The translations under genes were made by a program, and so were the position numbers. DNA of 64,000 nucleotides, from NCBI RefSeq assembly GCF_026745355.1, contig NC_079209.1:34850899-34914898 (forward strand). The letters are read 5' to 3'. Shown piece by piece: positions 51,097 through 61,391 of this stretch. Source of the DNA: Beta vulgaris subsp. vulgaris. Lineage: Eukaryota; Streptophyta; Magnoliopsida; Caryophyllales; Amaranthaceae. Under the pieces are notes generated by a model. It was given only the letters and a program-made list of their open reading frames with translations. It was not told the DNA's origin and did not search any database. Numbering within the stretch: the first letter of the stretch is position 1; every line of letters begins with the position of its first letter.

Positions 51097-51700
51097 TTGT
51101 TGTACGTCCTCAGCTTTTGAAACTAGAAAACTTATAACATGCTAACCAAGAAAAAATATCGCGGATGCGGGTGGATTTTTGGTAACGTTTGCGTTGTTGT
51201 GTTGTTGTACGTCCTCAGCTTTCGAAACTAGAAAACTTAAAGAATGCTAACCAAGAAAAAATCTCGCGGATGCGGGTGGATTTTTGGTAACATTTGCGTT
51301 GTCGTGGAAACTGCTTGTAACAAATTGTGGTCGATGGGGAGTGAATTTTTTCAAATTCACATTAAAATGTTCTAACCTTATCTGTATTGCTTTATTTTGT
51401 GAAACATTATTACAACATAATGAAATCAAATCTATCAAAATATTATATTTTATCAGCTAAATAATTGATTCATAAACATTTTTGGCCAATCGAAAAGAAC
51501 AGATGTAACGAGGATAAAAATGTTTTGACGCGACGCATTTGTGTTATGCAACGTATAACATGTGAGAAGTATGTGATTTTTATTGCGGCGTTTTATACAA
51601 GGATTTTGCGGAACAACAATCGAAAATCAATTACAGAACGGAAGAGTTTTAATTTCATGCTTATGCTTATCTCCTTTTGCCTTGAGAGTGGGTCAAGGTG
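51097..51700. repeat. Dispersed repeat X, copy 2, with a tandemly duplicated start
   Basis: The first part contains two copies of a unit of about 105 bp (TTGTTGTACGTCCTCAGCTT...GCGGATGCGGGTGGATTTTT), at about 51097-51195 and 51205-51305. The rest is similar to 34410-34800 in OTU intron 4. It ends near GATGGTATCAAAGCC, which looks like a primer-site relic of an LTR element. Class unknown. Confidence 0.6.
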
Positions 51701-52594
51701 TTACGATGGTATCAAAGCCACCTAACAACTATATACAATAACCCGTTTTGGATTGGAGGAAATTGAGATAAAAGGAAGTAAGGGAAGAGGGGGAGGGGGG
51801 GGGGGGACAATGTTCTCTTGTTTGGATAAGAGATTTGAGGAAGGAAGGGGAGAGGGAGAATAACTCATTTTCCTTCCATTTTTAATATATTTTATCACAT
51901 CCACATTGGAGGGATTTATAGAGAAAATAAAACTCCATCTTCCCCTTCACTTCCTTCTCTATCGCTCCATTTATATTGCTCATATATCTATCTATATATA
52001 TATATATATATAAAATAAGGTTCAATTGGCTTATGTGTCATTCACGAAAAGAATCTGTCCATATGTCATTTGCAAAAGCCTCCTCACTACCTTTGGTCAC
52101 GTGTAATTCTGACTAATAGAATGCATCAATTACAATCTTTGTAACTTTAGTAAGTTTGTATATATGTTTATGTAGATTAATTTCTAACTGTTTTCCTATT
52201 TAATATATATTAGCGATTTTTTTTGGCATTTTTCTCTCCACTCTACACATCAAACAAAAAAAATCATTATATCATACACAGAAGTAGATACATACTGTCA
52301 ACCACCCTATTTTTAATTCTCGGTAAAAAAAATACTTTTAAAAAAAGTTGTTAAAAATTAAAGCTTAAATCATCAACTCAAAAATTCAATGACCACCTAC
52401 TTATTAGGATTTAGTGGGGTTAAAGCAAAGAGAATTGGTACAACTTTTAATTAAAGAAAAACATTAAGTGCCTATTCACTGATTTGAAGTATAAACAAAA
52501 AACGATGAAGTGTGATATAAAAAAAAACTACCACGTTAGAAAGTTGACAATCTATGATTCCACTCTCACAGTCTCACTTAGATTTGCACTGGAT
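51701..52594. other. Intergenic spacer with short G-rich and TA tracts
   Basis: Contains a GGGGGAGGGGGGGGGGG tract at about 51789-51806 within a purine-rich stretch and a short (TA)n at about 51994-52011. No gene recognised. Confidence 0.45.
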
Positions 52595-53003
52595 TAGGGC
52601 CTGTTTGGCATTAGCGTTTGAGGTAGCGGTTAGCGGTTGGACAAGATTGAAACGCTACTTAAGAAAATTATGAGTGTTTGCTAAGGTAGTGGTTGTAGTA
52701 GCGGGTAACAGTTGGAGTAGATTATGAGTAGCGGTTGTGGAACATTACTACAAGTAACATTTGAGATTTAGAGGTAGCGGTCTAGCAAATAAACCCTATA
52801 TATTAGCATAAGGTAGAATTATTAACTAATTTTTTTTTATCTTTTACAATTCCAACAACTACTTTTGCCAAACACTTCTAATTAAACAACTAATTTAATC
52901 GCTGACAGATATTAGTAGACAGCTAGTAGCTACCCCCAACAGCTACCGCTACTACAACCGCTAACAGCTACTAGAACCGCTAGTTTTGCCAAACATACTC
53001 TAA
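52595..53003. mobile_element. MITE with GTTTGGCA termini and AGCGGTT repeats
   Basis: The left end TTAGGGCCTGTTTGGCATTA is mirrored by TTGCCAAACATACTCTAA on the right. Internal AGCGGTTAGCGG motifs recur inverted as CCGCTAACAGCTAC. Imperfect, non-coding, hAT-like by its ends. Confidence 0.6.
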
Positions 53004-53617
53004 GAGGAAACAAGCAATTTGATATAGTTTTTTCAAAATAGGAGTTTGGTTTATATAATTGAAATTAAATGGGATGACAAAAACAACCATATTATTATAC
53101 AGTCGGGCTATGGATGACGAAGATTGAAAAAATTCGTGTAAAATGAATTACCTTATGTAATTATTATACAACAACCATATTATTATAAATAATTGTAGCT
53201 CAAGAAGATTACCATTGTCAATTACCATCACAAACAAAATAGTGATTTCTAAGTGTAGGAGCCTTTTAATGGATATATCTAATATTAAGATAATCAAAGA
53301 TCAAAGAATAACAAAGAATCTAGAAAAAGGGAAAATAATTTTATTCTACAAATAATCTTCAAAAATATAATTAAGAAAAAAAATCAAATGGGTGATTTCA
53401 CAAGTTAAAAGAGGTACCTTTTAAGCAAAGTGTAACTTTTAATTTTAAGTGGGTCACTTCTAGATTAATAAAATTGACATATTTAAGGCAAAAAGTTACC
53501 CCTGTCCCACATTAATTTATTGTATATTTGTATATCTGTGTTACTAAAGAATTGTATAAATAAAATAGTCATCAATATTTTTCAGTATATCTAATCAACA
53601 AAAAATCTACCGTGTAT
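53004..53617. other. AT-rich spacer before Ty3-D
   Basis: No gene or repeat termini recognised. The five bases TGTAT just before the LTR (53613-53617) would be one target-duplication copy, but the partner lies beyond the tandem arrangement and was not seen. Confidence 0.4.
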
Positions 53618-55740
53618 TGTAATATCCCGAAATTCTTAAAACTCCTAAATAATTATTTTCTCCAAACTACAAAATTCATGATTTTATTATTATTTCAAAA
53701 ATACATTTATTACCTAATATACTTGAATTATTTTATTTAAAAATCTGAATTTCGAAAATAATAATCTTATTAAAAAAAAATTTCTGTTTTGAAGCAAATA
53801 TCTCACGCAGATTCCAGAATTTCGTCAGTTTATCAAGCAATCTGTCAAATTGATTCTCAATCAATTATCACCCAAAAATTTCCTCTCAATCAATTCTAAC
53901 CTTCCTTCTTTGTTTCAATCAAATCTTTCCTTCCTTCTTGAATTATTCCTCTCTCCCTCTTCTAAGACTATAAATACCGGACTTCTACACCTCATTCAAA
54001 CACAATTTTCGCTTCAAAAATTCAGTAGGTGAGAAACCCTTTTTCTGTTAAACAAATTCAGAGAAGAAGAAGAAGAGAAAAAAAAGGGGGGGACGGGTCG
54101 CGTACTGCCGCGGGATGGCCGGCCCTCTTTCTTCATCTTCTTCTTCTTTCTTCTTTCTCTCTCCTCTGGTCTTGTTTTGGTTCTTCATTTTATTTTTCCT
54201 TCGTACAAAACTGAACTGGTCCCAAGGATTCTTTTTTCTATTTCTGTTTTTTCTCTCTTTTTGTTTCTTTTCCTTTTATTTTCTTTAGTTTTACTTTTTT
54301 GTCTTTTCTTACTAACTGATTCCTTGAATCAGTAAAGTTGTTTAATACAACTTCTTACTTTCTCTCATTATTTATTTTATCTTTTCTTTCTCTTCATTCT
54401 CTAATTTTTGAACAAAGATTTTCTTTTTTTCTACTTTTGACAATTAAATCTTGTGAAAACTTTATTATTTCATCCACCTTCAATTCATAAACTTAATAGA
54501 TTCGAATATTACATAGGTGACTAATTTAGTTCTTCACTTACTATTGTAGACGGAGATTTTGTAGAAGGAGCTTTCTAGGGGTGACTTTATTTTCGTATCT
54601 GCGCTACTCGAGGTAATTTCGATGTTCATCGTACCTATTCCCGTTGCAAAACGGCTATCTGTGTGATTATATGATTAGTGATTATGTATGTAACAAATTT
54701 TTATAGACTAACATTATGAATTTTTGAGTTAATAGTCACTATTATAAAAGTAGGATTCTCATAATACTATTGAATTGAATATGTTATTATAACTTGGTAA
54801 GAGTATAAATATGTTATAATCATGTGATTCTTTTGAAACTAAAGTATTAGTATGTGAATATTCTTGTGGCAAACCTTTATGACTAGAGTATGTTTTATGT
54901 TAACAAAACATGTGGAATTGTATGGTTATCAACTTGAGAACTTTGTTTATTTACCTTTTAATAAAAACTAAGGAGGGTAATGAAGCCCGAAAGGGTGTTG
55001 AACAGGTTGCCCTATACGATGGTATAACTATCTATAGGTTGATTAATAAATACGATACGAACTGTTGTCTTCCTTCTATTTGTTGTGATCCAAGTAGAAG
55101 GGGTGTGCACACTAGGGACTCTATGATTTTGGCCATGGTTATATTGGGGTGACGACCTCTTGTTGAAGTAGGCGGTTAATAGGGATTAGTCCCGGCCTAC
55201 TGGCGTTCACATTTCCCTCTCTTAATTTAAAATTATTGTTTAAGTTTGTGCCTAAACGTTATGATATTGACTTGTATTTGGAGTTAGTAATACAAACGTT
55301 GAAAATCCAAACATTAGTGTTGAATTTGTTGGAGCACTTTATTCTATTTCTAAAATCAAAATTTATTTTTAAAATTATTATTTTTACGGGATGGAGTCGA
55401 ATTACTCAGTTTTTCTGATTTTTGAGAGTTGTCTCTCTTGTTGTCTTCTTTCTATAACTTGCAGTGGACTTGGTGATTGGATCTCGTGTGAGGAGGCTTA
55501 GATAATTCACCTAGACGACCTTATTTAGTTTTTTTTTTTTGGAGTTACTATTTTAGATTTTATTTAACTTTGGTTGTAATGATATTTCTATTTTAAGACA
55601 ATTGGGTTAACTTTATCTTTTGTTGCCTTTCGTTTACTCTTAGAGAGTAAATGGCGGTAATATCCTCCAAGTTTGAATAAAGGATTTTCTTAAAACTATA
55701 CTTATTGATTTGCACTTATTTAAATTTGGAGGGTGTTACA
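53618..55740 (+). repeat. Ty3-D 5' LTR
   Basis: 2123 bp, TG...CA ends. It has a TATA box at 53969, CT-rich leader sequence and, at about 55178, a GGATTAGTCCCGGCCTACTG segment shared with the old LTR remnant at 26.7 kb. Confidence 0.92.
53969..53976 (+). promoter_or_regulatory. TATA box of the Ty3-D 5' LTR
   Basis: TATAAATA followed by CCGGACTTCTACACCTCATTC. The same box is kept in the second LTR at 61744-61751. Likely origin of the element's transcript. Confidence 0.7.
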
Positions 55741-55743
55741 AAG

Positions 55744-55756
55744 TGGTATCAAGAGC
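55744..55756 (+). other. Primer binding site of Ty3-D, tRNA-iMet type
   Basis: TGGTATCAAGAGC starts three bases after the LTR end. It matches the complement of initiator-Met tRNA with one extra base. The same site follows the second LTR at 62980. Confidence 0.85.
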
Positions 55757-55937
55757 TTAGGTTTAAGATTAACTAGGGATAATTGGGCTAAACGAACTAA
55801 ATAGGTTAAGTAAATTAAATAAATAAAATTAGGACTAAATGAATTAAGTTATGAGAGTGGGTTCGAAAAGGGATTATTTTATTAATGTTTTGAAGTACTA
55901 CTTTTAAGTACTTAATATATGCTTCTTTATGTTTTAG

Positions 55938-56433
55938 ATGGCAAGACTTCACCAAACCGCAAGAAAAAGGACAGCGAGGAAACTCACTGGCCCTCTCTCT
56001 GCTTCACCTTACTTGATTCGCATGAGATACGGGGAGGATGTTTGTGATTATGTCCATCGTTTGAACTTGGCTATTGAAAGTACCATTTTAATGACTTATA
56101 TGGAGATTCAGACTTTTGCACTCCTGAAAAAAAGCATATGTTTTATTGACAACCCTACCCAAGCGAGGACCATTAGGAGCAATCAAAAGAAAATACAATG
56201 ATGTTTATGTTAATGATACACCTAATGTTGAGAGGCATACGCATAAAGGATCATGGTTTCTGACTATTGAGTATCTACGAAGGGTCATGATTGATGCTAT
56301 GGAAGAATACTATTACAATCTCAATGTAAATGGCTCTAGTTCTGATGAAGGAGAAGCTAATAGAAGCCCTAACCCTACCCACCCTCAGTCCGAGATGGAA
56401 GATGAAGAGCCTATGGAGGATGATGACCTTTAA
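55938..56433 (+). pseudogene. Extra ORF upstream of gag, H3-tail-like N-terminus (copy 1, frameshifted)
   Basis: An ATG at 55938, 182 bp after the primer site, opens a frame that is not gag, env or any known Ty3 domain. It begins MARLHQTARKRTARKLTG. Counting after Met, residues 1, 2, 5-9, 11 and 14 equal those of histone H3 (Ala, Arg, Gln-Thr-Ala-Arg-Lys, Thr, Lys). A central block includes YLIRMRYGEDVCDYVHRLNL. The frame shifts at about 56080-56150. The later part contains RRVMIDAMEEYYYNLN and ends in an acidic tail (EMEDEEPMEDDDL) before TAA. About 165 codons in all. The ATG follows TTTATGTTTTAG, which could also act as a splice acceptor. Function unknown. H3 mimicry is inferred from the N-terminus only. 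It could be chance. Confidence 0.7.
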
Positions 56434-56702
56434 GTTGTTCTTTCTTTTATTTTATTACGTGCAATAAGATTTCTTTTTTAGAACCAATAGATGTTATGTT
56501 GACCAAGATGTTATGTGATTGAATGATTGAATAAAGATGTTTACTTTTTCTAAAGTTGTGTTCCTAGCTCAAACTAAATACTTATGTCTCATTATTATAC
56601 TTTACATCAATAATAAATGGTGGTCACACCATTGTTTTCTCTTTTCTAGGTAGCTTATGCCATTTAACGTCTATACTCTTCTCGTTCCGCTCAAACAAAA
56701 AT

Positions 56703-57851
56703 ATGTCTGAGACCGAACAAATTGCTGCTCGTTTGCGAATTCTCGAGCAATTATCCCAAAGTTTCGGACTTGTTCTTCAAAAACAACTCAACAACCACGT
56801 CGGTGCGTGAGGAATCCCAAGCAACCATGGCCATGAAAATTGCCAATTTGAAACCACCAACCTTCATTGGTCGAGAAGATCCTCTTGTGTTAGAAAACTG
56901 GTTGCGCGATATAGAGAAGATATTCACCTCTAATGAACCCCTGACAACCAAAAGGTTGACCATGCTACCTTTTACCTTCGAGAGGATGCTGATCTTTGGT
57001 GGGAAACCCAAGGACCAACCATTCGTATGCAACCTAATTTTGATTGGTCTACTTTTAAGACTGTATGAGGGCCCGATTCTTTCCCGAGCACATTAGGAGA
57101 CAAAAATGTAGTGAGTTCACTAGATTCAATCAAGGATCTACTATGAGTGTAGAAGAGTATGCTCAGAAATTTCACGAATATGCTAGGTTTTGCCCCAATA
57201 TGGTTCCTGATGAAGCCGCAAAACCCAGAAATTTGAGGATGGACTTAGTTTTAGAATTCAAAAGAGACTAGGCGGTAGTACCTCCCACACTTTTATGGAG
57301 GCTTATGGTAAAGCTTGCAACATGGAGAGAATTTTGAAACGAGAAGAGGAAGTGTTGGGACGAATCAAGAGGAAGGACCAAAGTGGGAACTCTCAAACTC
57401 AAGGTTATGAGAAAAAGGCTCGCTATGGAGGAAATAATAGCGGGGTAACCATCAAAGAGGTCATTATACCAACAATAACAGTTCTCACAACAACAATCAA
57501 GGTCAAAGGAGACAAGGAGACAATAATAAGAAGGTGTTTGTCTGTAAGAAGTGCAATAAGAGTCACCCAGGTTTCACATGTCAGGGTGAGCGAATTAAGT
57601 GTTTCCAGTGCGGCGAACCTGGACACAAGGCCAATTAGTGTCCAAATAGGCAAACTAACCAAAATGGGCAAAATAAGGGAAACCACAATAATGGGAATAC
57701 CAATCGAAACCAATACCAGACCCCTAATCGCCCTGCCAATCCTCAAGTTCCAAACACCAATGGTAATCAAGCCACTCCAAATGCTACCCAGAGCAACAAC
57801 CAGATCAATGGAAATGGTGCACGTCCAACTTATGGCAGAATTCACGTCATG
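56703..57851 (+). pseudogene. Ty3-D gag, frameshifted
   Basis: An ATG at 56703 starts MSETEQIAARLRILEQLSQS. Capsid sequence continues in other frames with KPPTFIGREDPLVLENWL (about 56860), SVEEYAQKFHEYARFCPN (about 57145) and a Cys-rich region at about 57535-57650. The zinc knuckle there reads CFQCGEPGHKAN followed by a stop in place of a residue, then C. The product would package element RNA. Frame changes and the stop inside the knuckle disable it. A pyrimidine-rich acceptor, TTTTCTCTTTTCTAG at about 56650, lies 50 bp before the ATG. Confidence 0.87.
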
Positions 57852-58400
57852 AGCAGAACTGAAGCGGACACCAACAGTAACGTCGTGACGGGTACTTTTC
57901 TCGTAAACTCTAATCCTGCTTTCCTACTTTTTGACTCTGGAGCGTCTCATTCTTTTATTTCTCAGTCCTTTGTGGAAAAGTTTTCTTTAGAACCTTCATC
58001 GTCGTGTCTAGCCAACATTGTCATGTCCACCGGGACCACAATCCCATGTAATACCCTTTTTCAAGACATTCCATTACCATAGGGGACTGATCTACCTGCT
58101 GATCTGATCTTGTTTTCCCTGAAAGACTTTGATGTTATCTTAGGAATGGACTGGTTGAGTAGATATAAGGCCAAGATTGAGTGTCATAAACAAAAAGTGT
58201 CTCTTAAAGGACCGCAAGGGAATAGGATATCTTACCAAGGGGTTGTCTTTACACCTGGAATCAAGATTATCTCAGCTTTGAACCTCAAACTTACCTTAGG
58301 AAAGGCTACACAGTGTACCTGTGTCACATGAAAGACATAAGTAAGGAGGATGAGGAGATACCCAACATTCCTGTTGTTTGTGAATTCCCGGATGTATTTC
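57849..58400 (+). pseudogene. Ty3-D protease
   Basis: The frame 57849-58082 has the active site FDSGASHSFISQSF, and a second frame at 58110-58331 has VILGMDWLSRYKAKIECH, the usual protease-to-RT linker. An in-frame stop at 58081 separates them. The enzyme would process gag-pol. Confidence 0.85.
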
Positions 58401-59320
58401 CAGAAGAGATTCCAGGAATGTCACCAGAGAGAGAAGTTGATTTCAAAATCGACGTAGTTCCTGAACATGCCCTATTTCTAAAGCACCATATCGAATGGCC
58501 CCAGCAGAAACAAGAGAATTGAAAGTGCAATTAGAAGAACTCTTGGAGAAAGGATATATAAGACCAAGTGTCTCACCCTGGGGAGCCCCAGTGTTGTTCG
58601 TTAGGAAGAAGGATGGGTCTTTAAGATTATACATTGATTATAGAGAGTTAAACAACGTCACTGTCAAGAACAGATACCCACTTCCTAAATCGAGGATTTA
58701 TTCGATCAGTTAAAAGGTGCTGTAGTATTCTCAAAAATCGACTTGCGTTCTGGATATCATCAGCTAAGGATCGCGAATGAGGATATACCCAAAACAGCCT
58801 TCCGCACAAGGTATGGCCATTATGAGTTCACTATTATGCCATTTGGACTCACTAATGCGCCTGCTGCATTCATGGACCTCATGAATCGGACCTTCAAGCA
58901 GTACTTAGATAAGTGCGTGGTCATATTCATCGATGACATTCTGGTCTTCTCAAGAGATAAGGAAGAACATGAGGCCCATTTGAGGATAATTTTGGAGATC
59001 CTTCGCCAAGAGAAATTGTATGCCAAATTCTCAAAGTGCGAATTTTGGTTAGAGAAGGTCGCATTTTTAGGCCATGTGATTTCAAAGGACGGAGTTGCTG
59101 TTGACCCCTCAAAGATACAAGCATGATCCGATTGGGCTAGACCCACAAGTGTTACGGAAATTAGAAGTTTCTTGGGTCTTGCAGGGTACTATAGGAGATT
59201 TGTTAGAGATTTCTCTAAGGTTGCTCAACCTCTAACCAACCTGATGAAGAAAACCACTAAATTTCATTGGGACGACCAATGTGAGTCAGCATTCCAAGAA
59301 TTGAAGAAACGACTTATAAA
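58401..59320 (+). pseudogene. Ty3-D reverse transcriptase
   Basis: Blocks in order are [20 protein letters not shown], a frameshift near 58690, [33 protein letters not shown], the catalytic [12 protein letters not shown] at about 58920, [16 protein letters not shown], a stop at 59124, then [17 protein letters not shown]. Catalytic Asp residues are intact. The frameshift and the stop prevent a full enzyme. Confidence 0.9.
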
Positions 59321-59721
59321 CAGCACCAGTGTTAACCTTACCCTACGGAACAGAAGGCTTCGAGGTGTTCAGTGACGCCTCAAAGCATGGGTTAGGGTGT
59401 GTGCTAATGCAACATGGAAAAGTTGTAGCGTATGCATCCAGGCAACTGAAACCTTATGAACAAAATTACCCTACTCATGATTTAGAGTTAGGAGCAATTG
59501 TGTTTGCACTCAAAATATGGAGACATTATTTGTATGGAGTCAAGTGCACAATGTACACAGACCATAAGAGTTTAAAATATCTCTACACTCAGAAGGAGTT
59601 AAACATGAGACAAAGGCGTTGGCTTGAACTCATCAATGATTATGATCTCGACATTGTCTACCACGAAGGCAAAGCAAACAAAGTCGCAGATGCTCTAAGC
59701 AGGAAGAGTAGTCATACTTGA
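59321..59721 (+). pseudogene. Ty3-D RNase H
   Basis: A well-kept 130-codon block with [19 protein letters not shown], then [40 protein letters not shown] and [13 protein letters not shown], in the normal order. It is out of frame with the upstream RT. The domain removes RNA after copying. Confidence 0.88.
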
Positions 59722-61269
59722 AGTATTGATCTTAGCCGACGAGTTATGCAAGGACTTCCATAAGTTAAACTTAGAGGTGGTTGAACATGGTTATGTAGAA
59801 GCTAGATTAAATGCAGTCTCTGTCGAGCCTAACCTCTTCGAAGAAATTCAAGCAAAGCAGAGCACAGATGATTGGTTGATTAAGTTGAGGAAGATGAAAG
59901 AGGAGGGTCAAGCACCTGAATTTGAGGTAGATGCTAAAGGAATAGCAAAGTACAAGGGAAGATGGTGTGTTCCTAATGATGAAACCCTAAAGGACAAGAT
60001 CTTGAAAGAGGCTCATAATTCCCATTACTCTATACACCCTGGCGGAGACAAACTCTATAAAGACCTCAAACAACACTTTTGGTGGCCCAGAATGAAGCGA
60101 GAAGTGGCGGAATTCGTAGCCAAATGCTTAACTTGCCAAAAGGTTAAGATCCAACACATGAAACCTGGTGGAAAGCTACAGCCTTTATCGGTTCCAGGAT
60201 GGAAATGGGAATCGATCTCTATGGACTTTGTTATGGGATTGCCAAACACTAAGTCAGGAAAGAATGCCATTTGGGTTATAGTAGATCGTTTGACAAAAAC
60301 AGCGCGATTTGTGGCAATGAAGGACACATGGTCAATGCAACAACTAGCAGATGCTTATTTCAAGGAGGTAGTAAGATTGCATGGTGTACCCAAGGATATT
60401 GTTTCTGATCGGGATTCTCGATTCCTATCCAAATTCTGGCAGAAGCTTCAAGAAGCTGTGGGAACCATACTCAAGTTTAGTACAACATTTCATCCAGCTA
60501 CTGATGGACAAAGGAAAGAACTATTCAGACACTCGAAGAAATGTTACGGGCGTGCGTGATGGACTTTGGAGGATCATGGACGACCATTTGATGTATATAG
60601 AATTTTCCTATAATAATAGTTATCACTCAAGTATTAAGATGGCACCTTATGAAGCTTTGTATGGACAAAAATGCCGAAGCCCTATATGCTGGAGTGATGT
60701 GACTGAGTCATTGAATTTGGGGCACGACATGATTGAAGGGACCACCAAAAAGGTGAAACTCATTCAAGAACACATGAAAGCCGCTCAAGATCGCCAAAAA
60801 TCGTATGCAGATAAAAAAAAGGCAAGACTTAGAGTTCGAAATTGGAGAAAAAGCCTTACTCAAGGTCTCCCCAACTAAAGGTGTAATGCGATTTGGGAGA
60901 AAAGGGAAGCTAAGCCCTCGATATATTGGCCCTTATGAAGTTTTGGAGCGAATCGGAGAGGTGGCCTATAGGTTAGCATTACCTACGGAATTAGCCAATG
61001 TCCATAATGTTTTCCATGTGTCTCAACTTCGCAGATATGTTCATGACCCAAACCATATCCTTCAACCAGAAACTGTCGAATTGGATCAAAACCTTACCTT
61101 TGAAAACCGACCCATTAAAATCTTAGATACCAAAACGCGAGATACTCGACGCAAAGTTGTGAGGTTAGTTAAGGTATTATGGTCGAATCAGAAAACCGAG
61201 GAAGCCACTTGGGAAGCTGAGGATGCCATGAGAAACCGATATCCGGAACTTTTTCCTCAGGTATGGTAA
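59722..61269 (+). pseudogene. Ty3-D integrase with chromodomain-like tail
   Basis: The frame 59726-60559 has the zinc-binding HYSIHPGGDK and CLTCQKVKI motifs and the core with SMDFVMGLPNTKSG and [15 protein letters not shown]. After a frame change at about 60520-60560 the core ends with EFSYNNSYHSSIKMAP. After another near 60820 the C-terminal domain follows (GPYEVLERIGEVAYRL, HNVFHVSQLRRYVHD). The tail VKVLWSNQKTEEATWEAED at about 61165-61220 is chromodomain-like. TAA is at 61267. The tail would steer insertion to marked chromatin. Two frameshifts disable the protein. Confidence 0.9.
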
Positions 61270-61379
61270 AGTTTCGAGGACGAAACTTCTTTAATGAAGG
61301 GAAGAGTGTAATACTAACTTTTCGTTTTCTAACTTAGAGAGTCTTAGCGATTTAAGTTCGAGGACGAACTTTGCTTTTT

Positions 61380-61391
61380 AGGAGGAGTGAA
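61380..61391 (+). other. Polypurine tract of Ty3-D
   Basis: AGGAGGAGTGAA ends at the 3' LTR. About 80 bp upstream, GAAGGGAAGAG followed by TGTAATACTAAC looks like a second, vestigial polypurine tract and LTR start. Confidence 0.6.

Noticed and set aside
54029..54214. Arginine-rich open frame in the Ty3-D LTR
   Set aside because: It starts with GTG, lies in purine-rich LTR leader sequence and its second copy diverges in frame.
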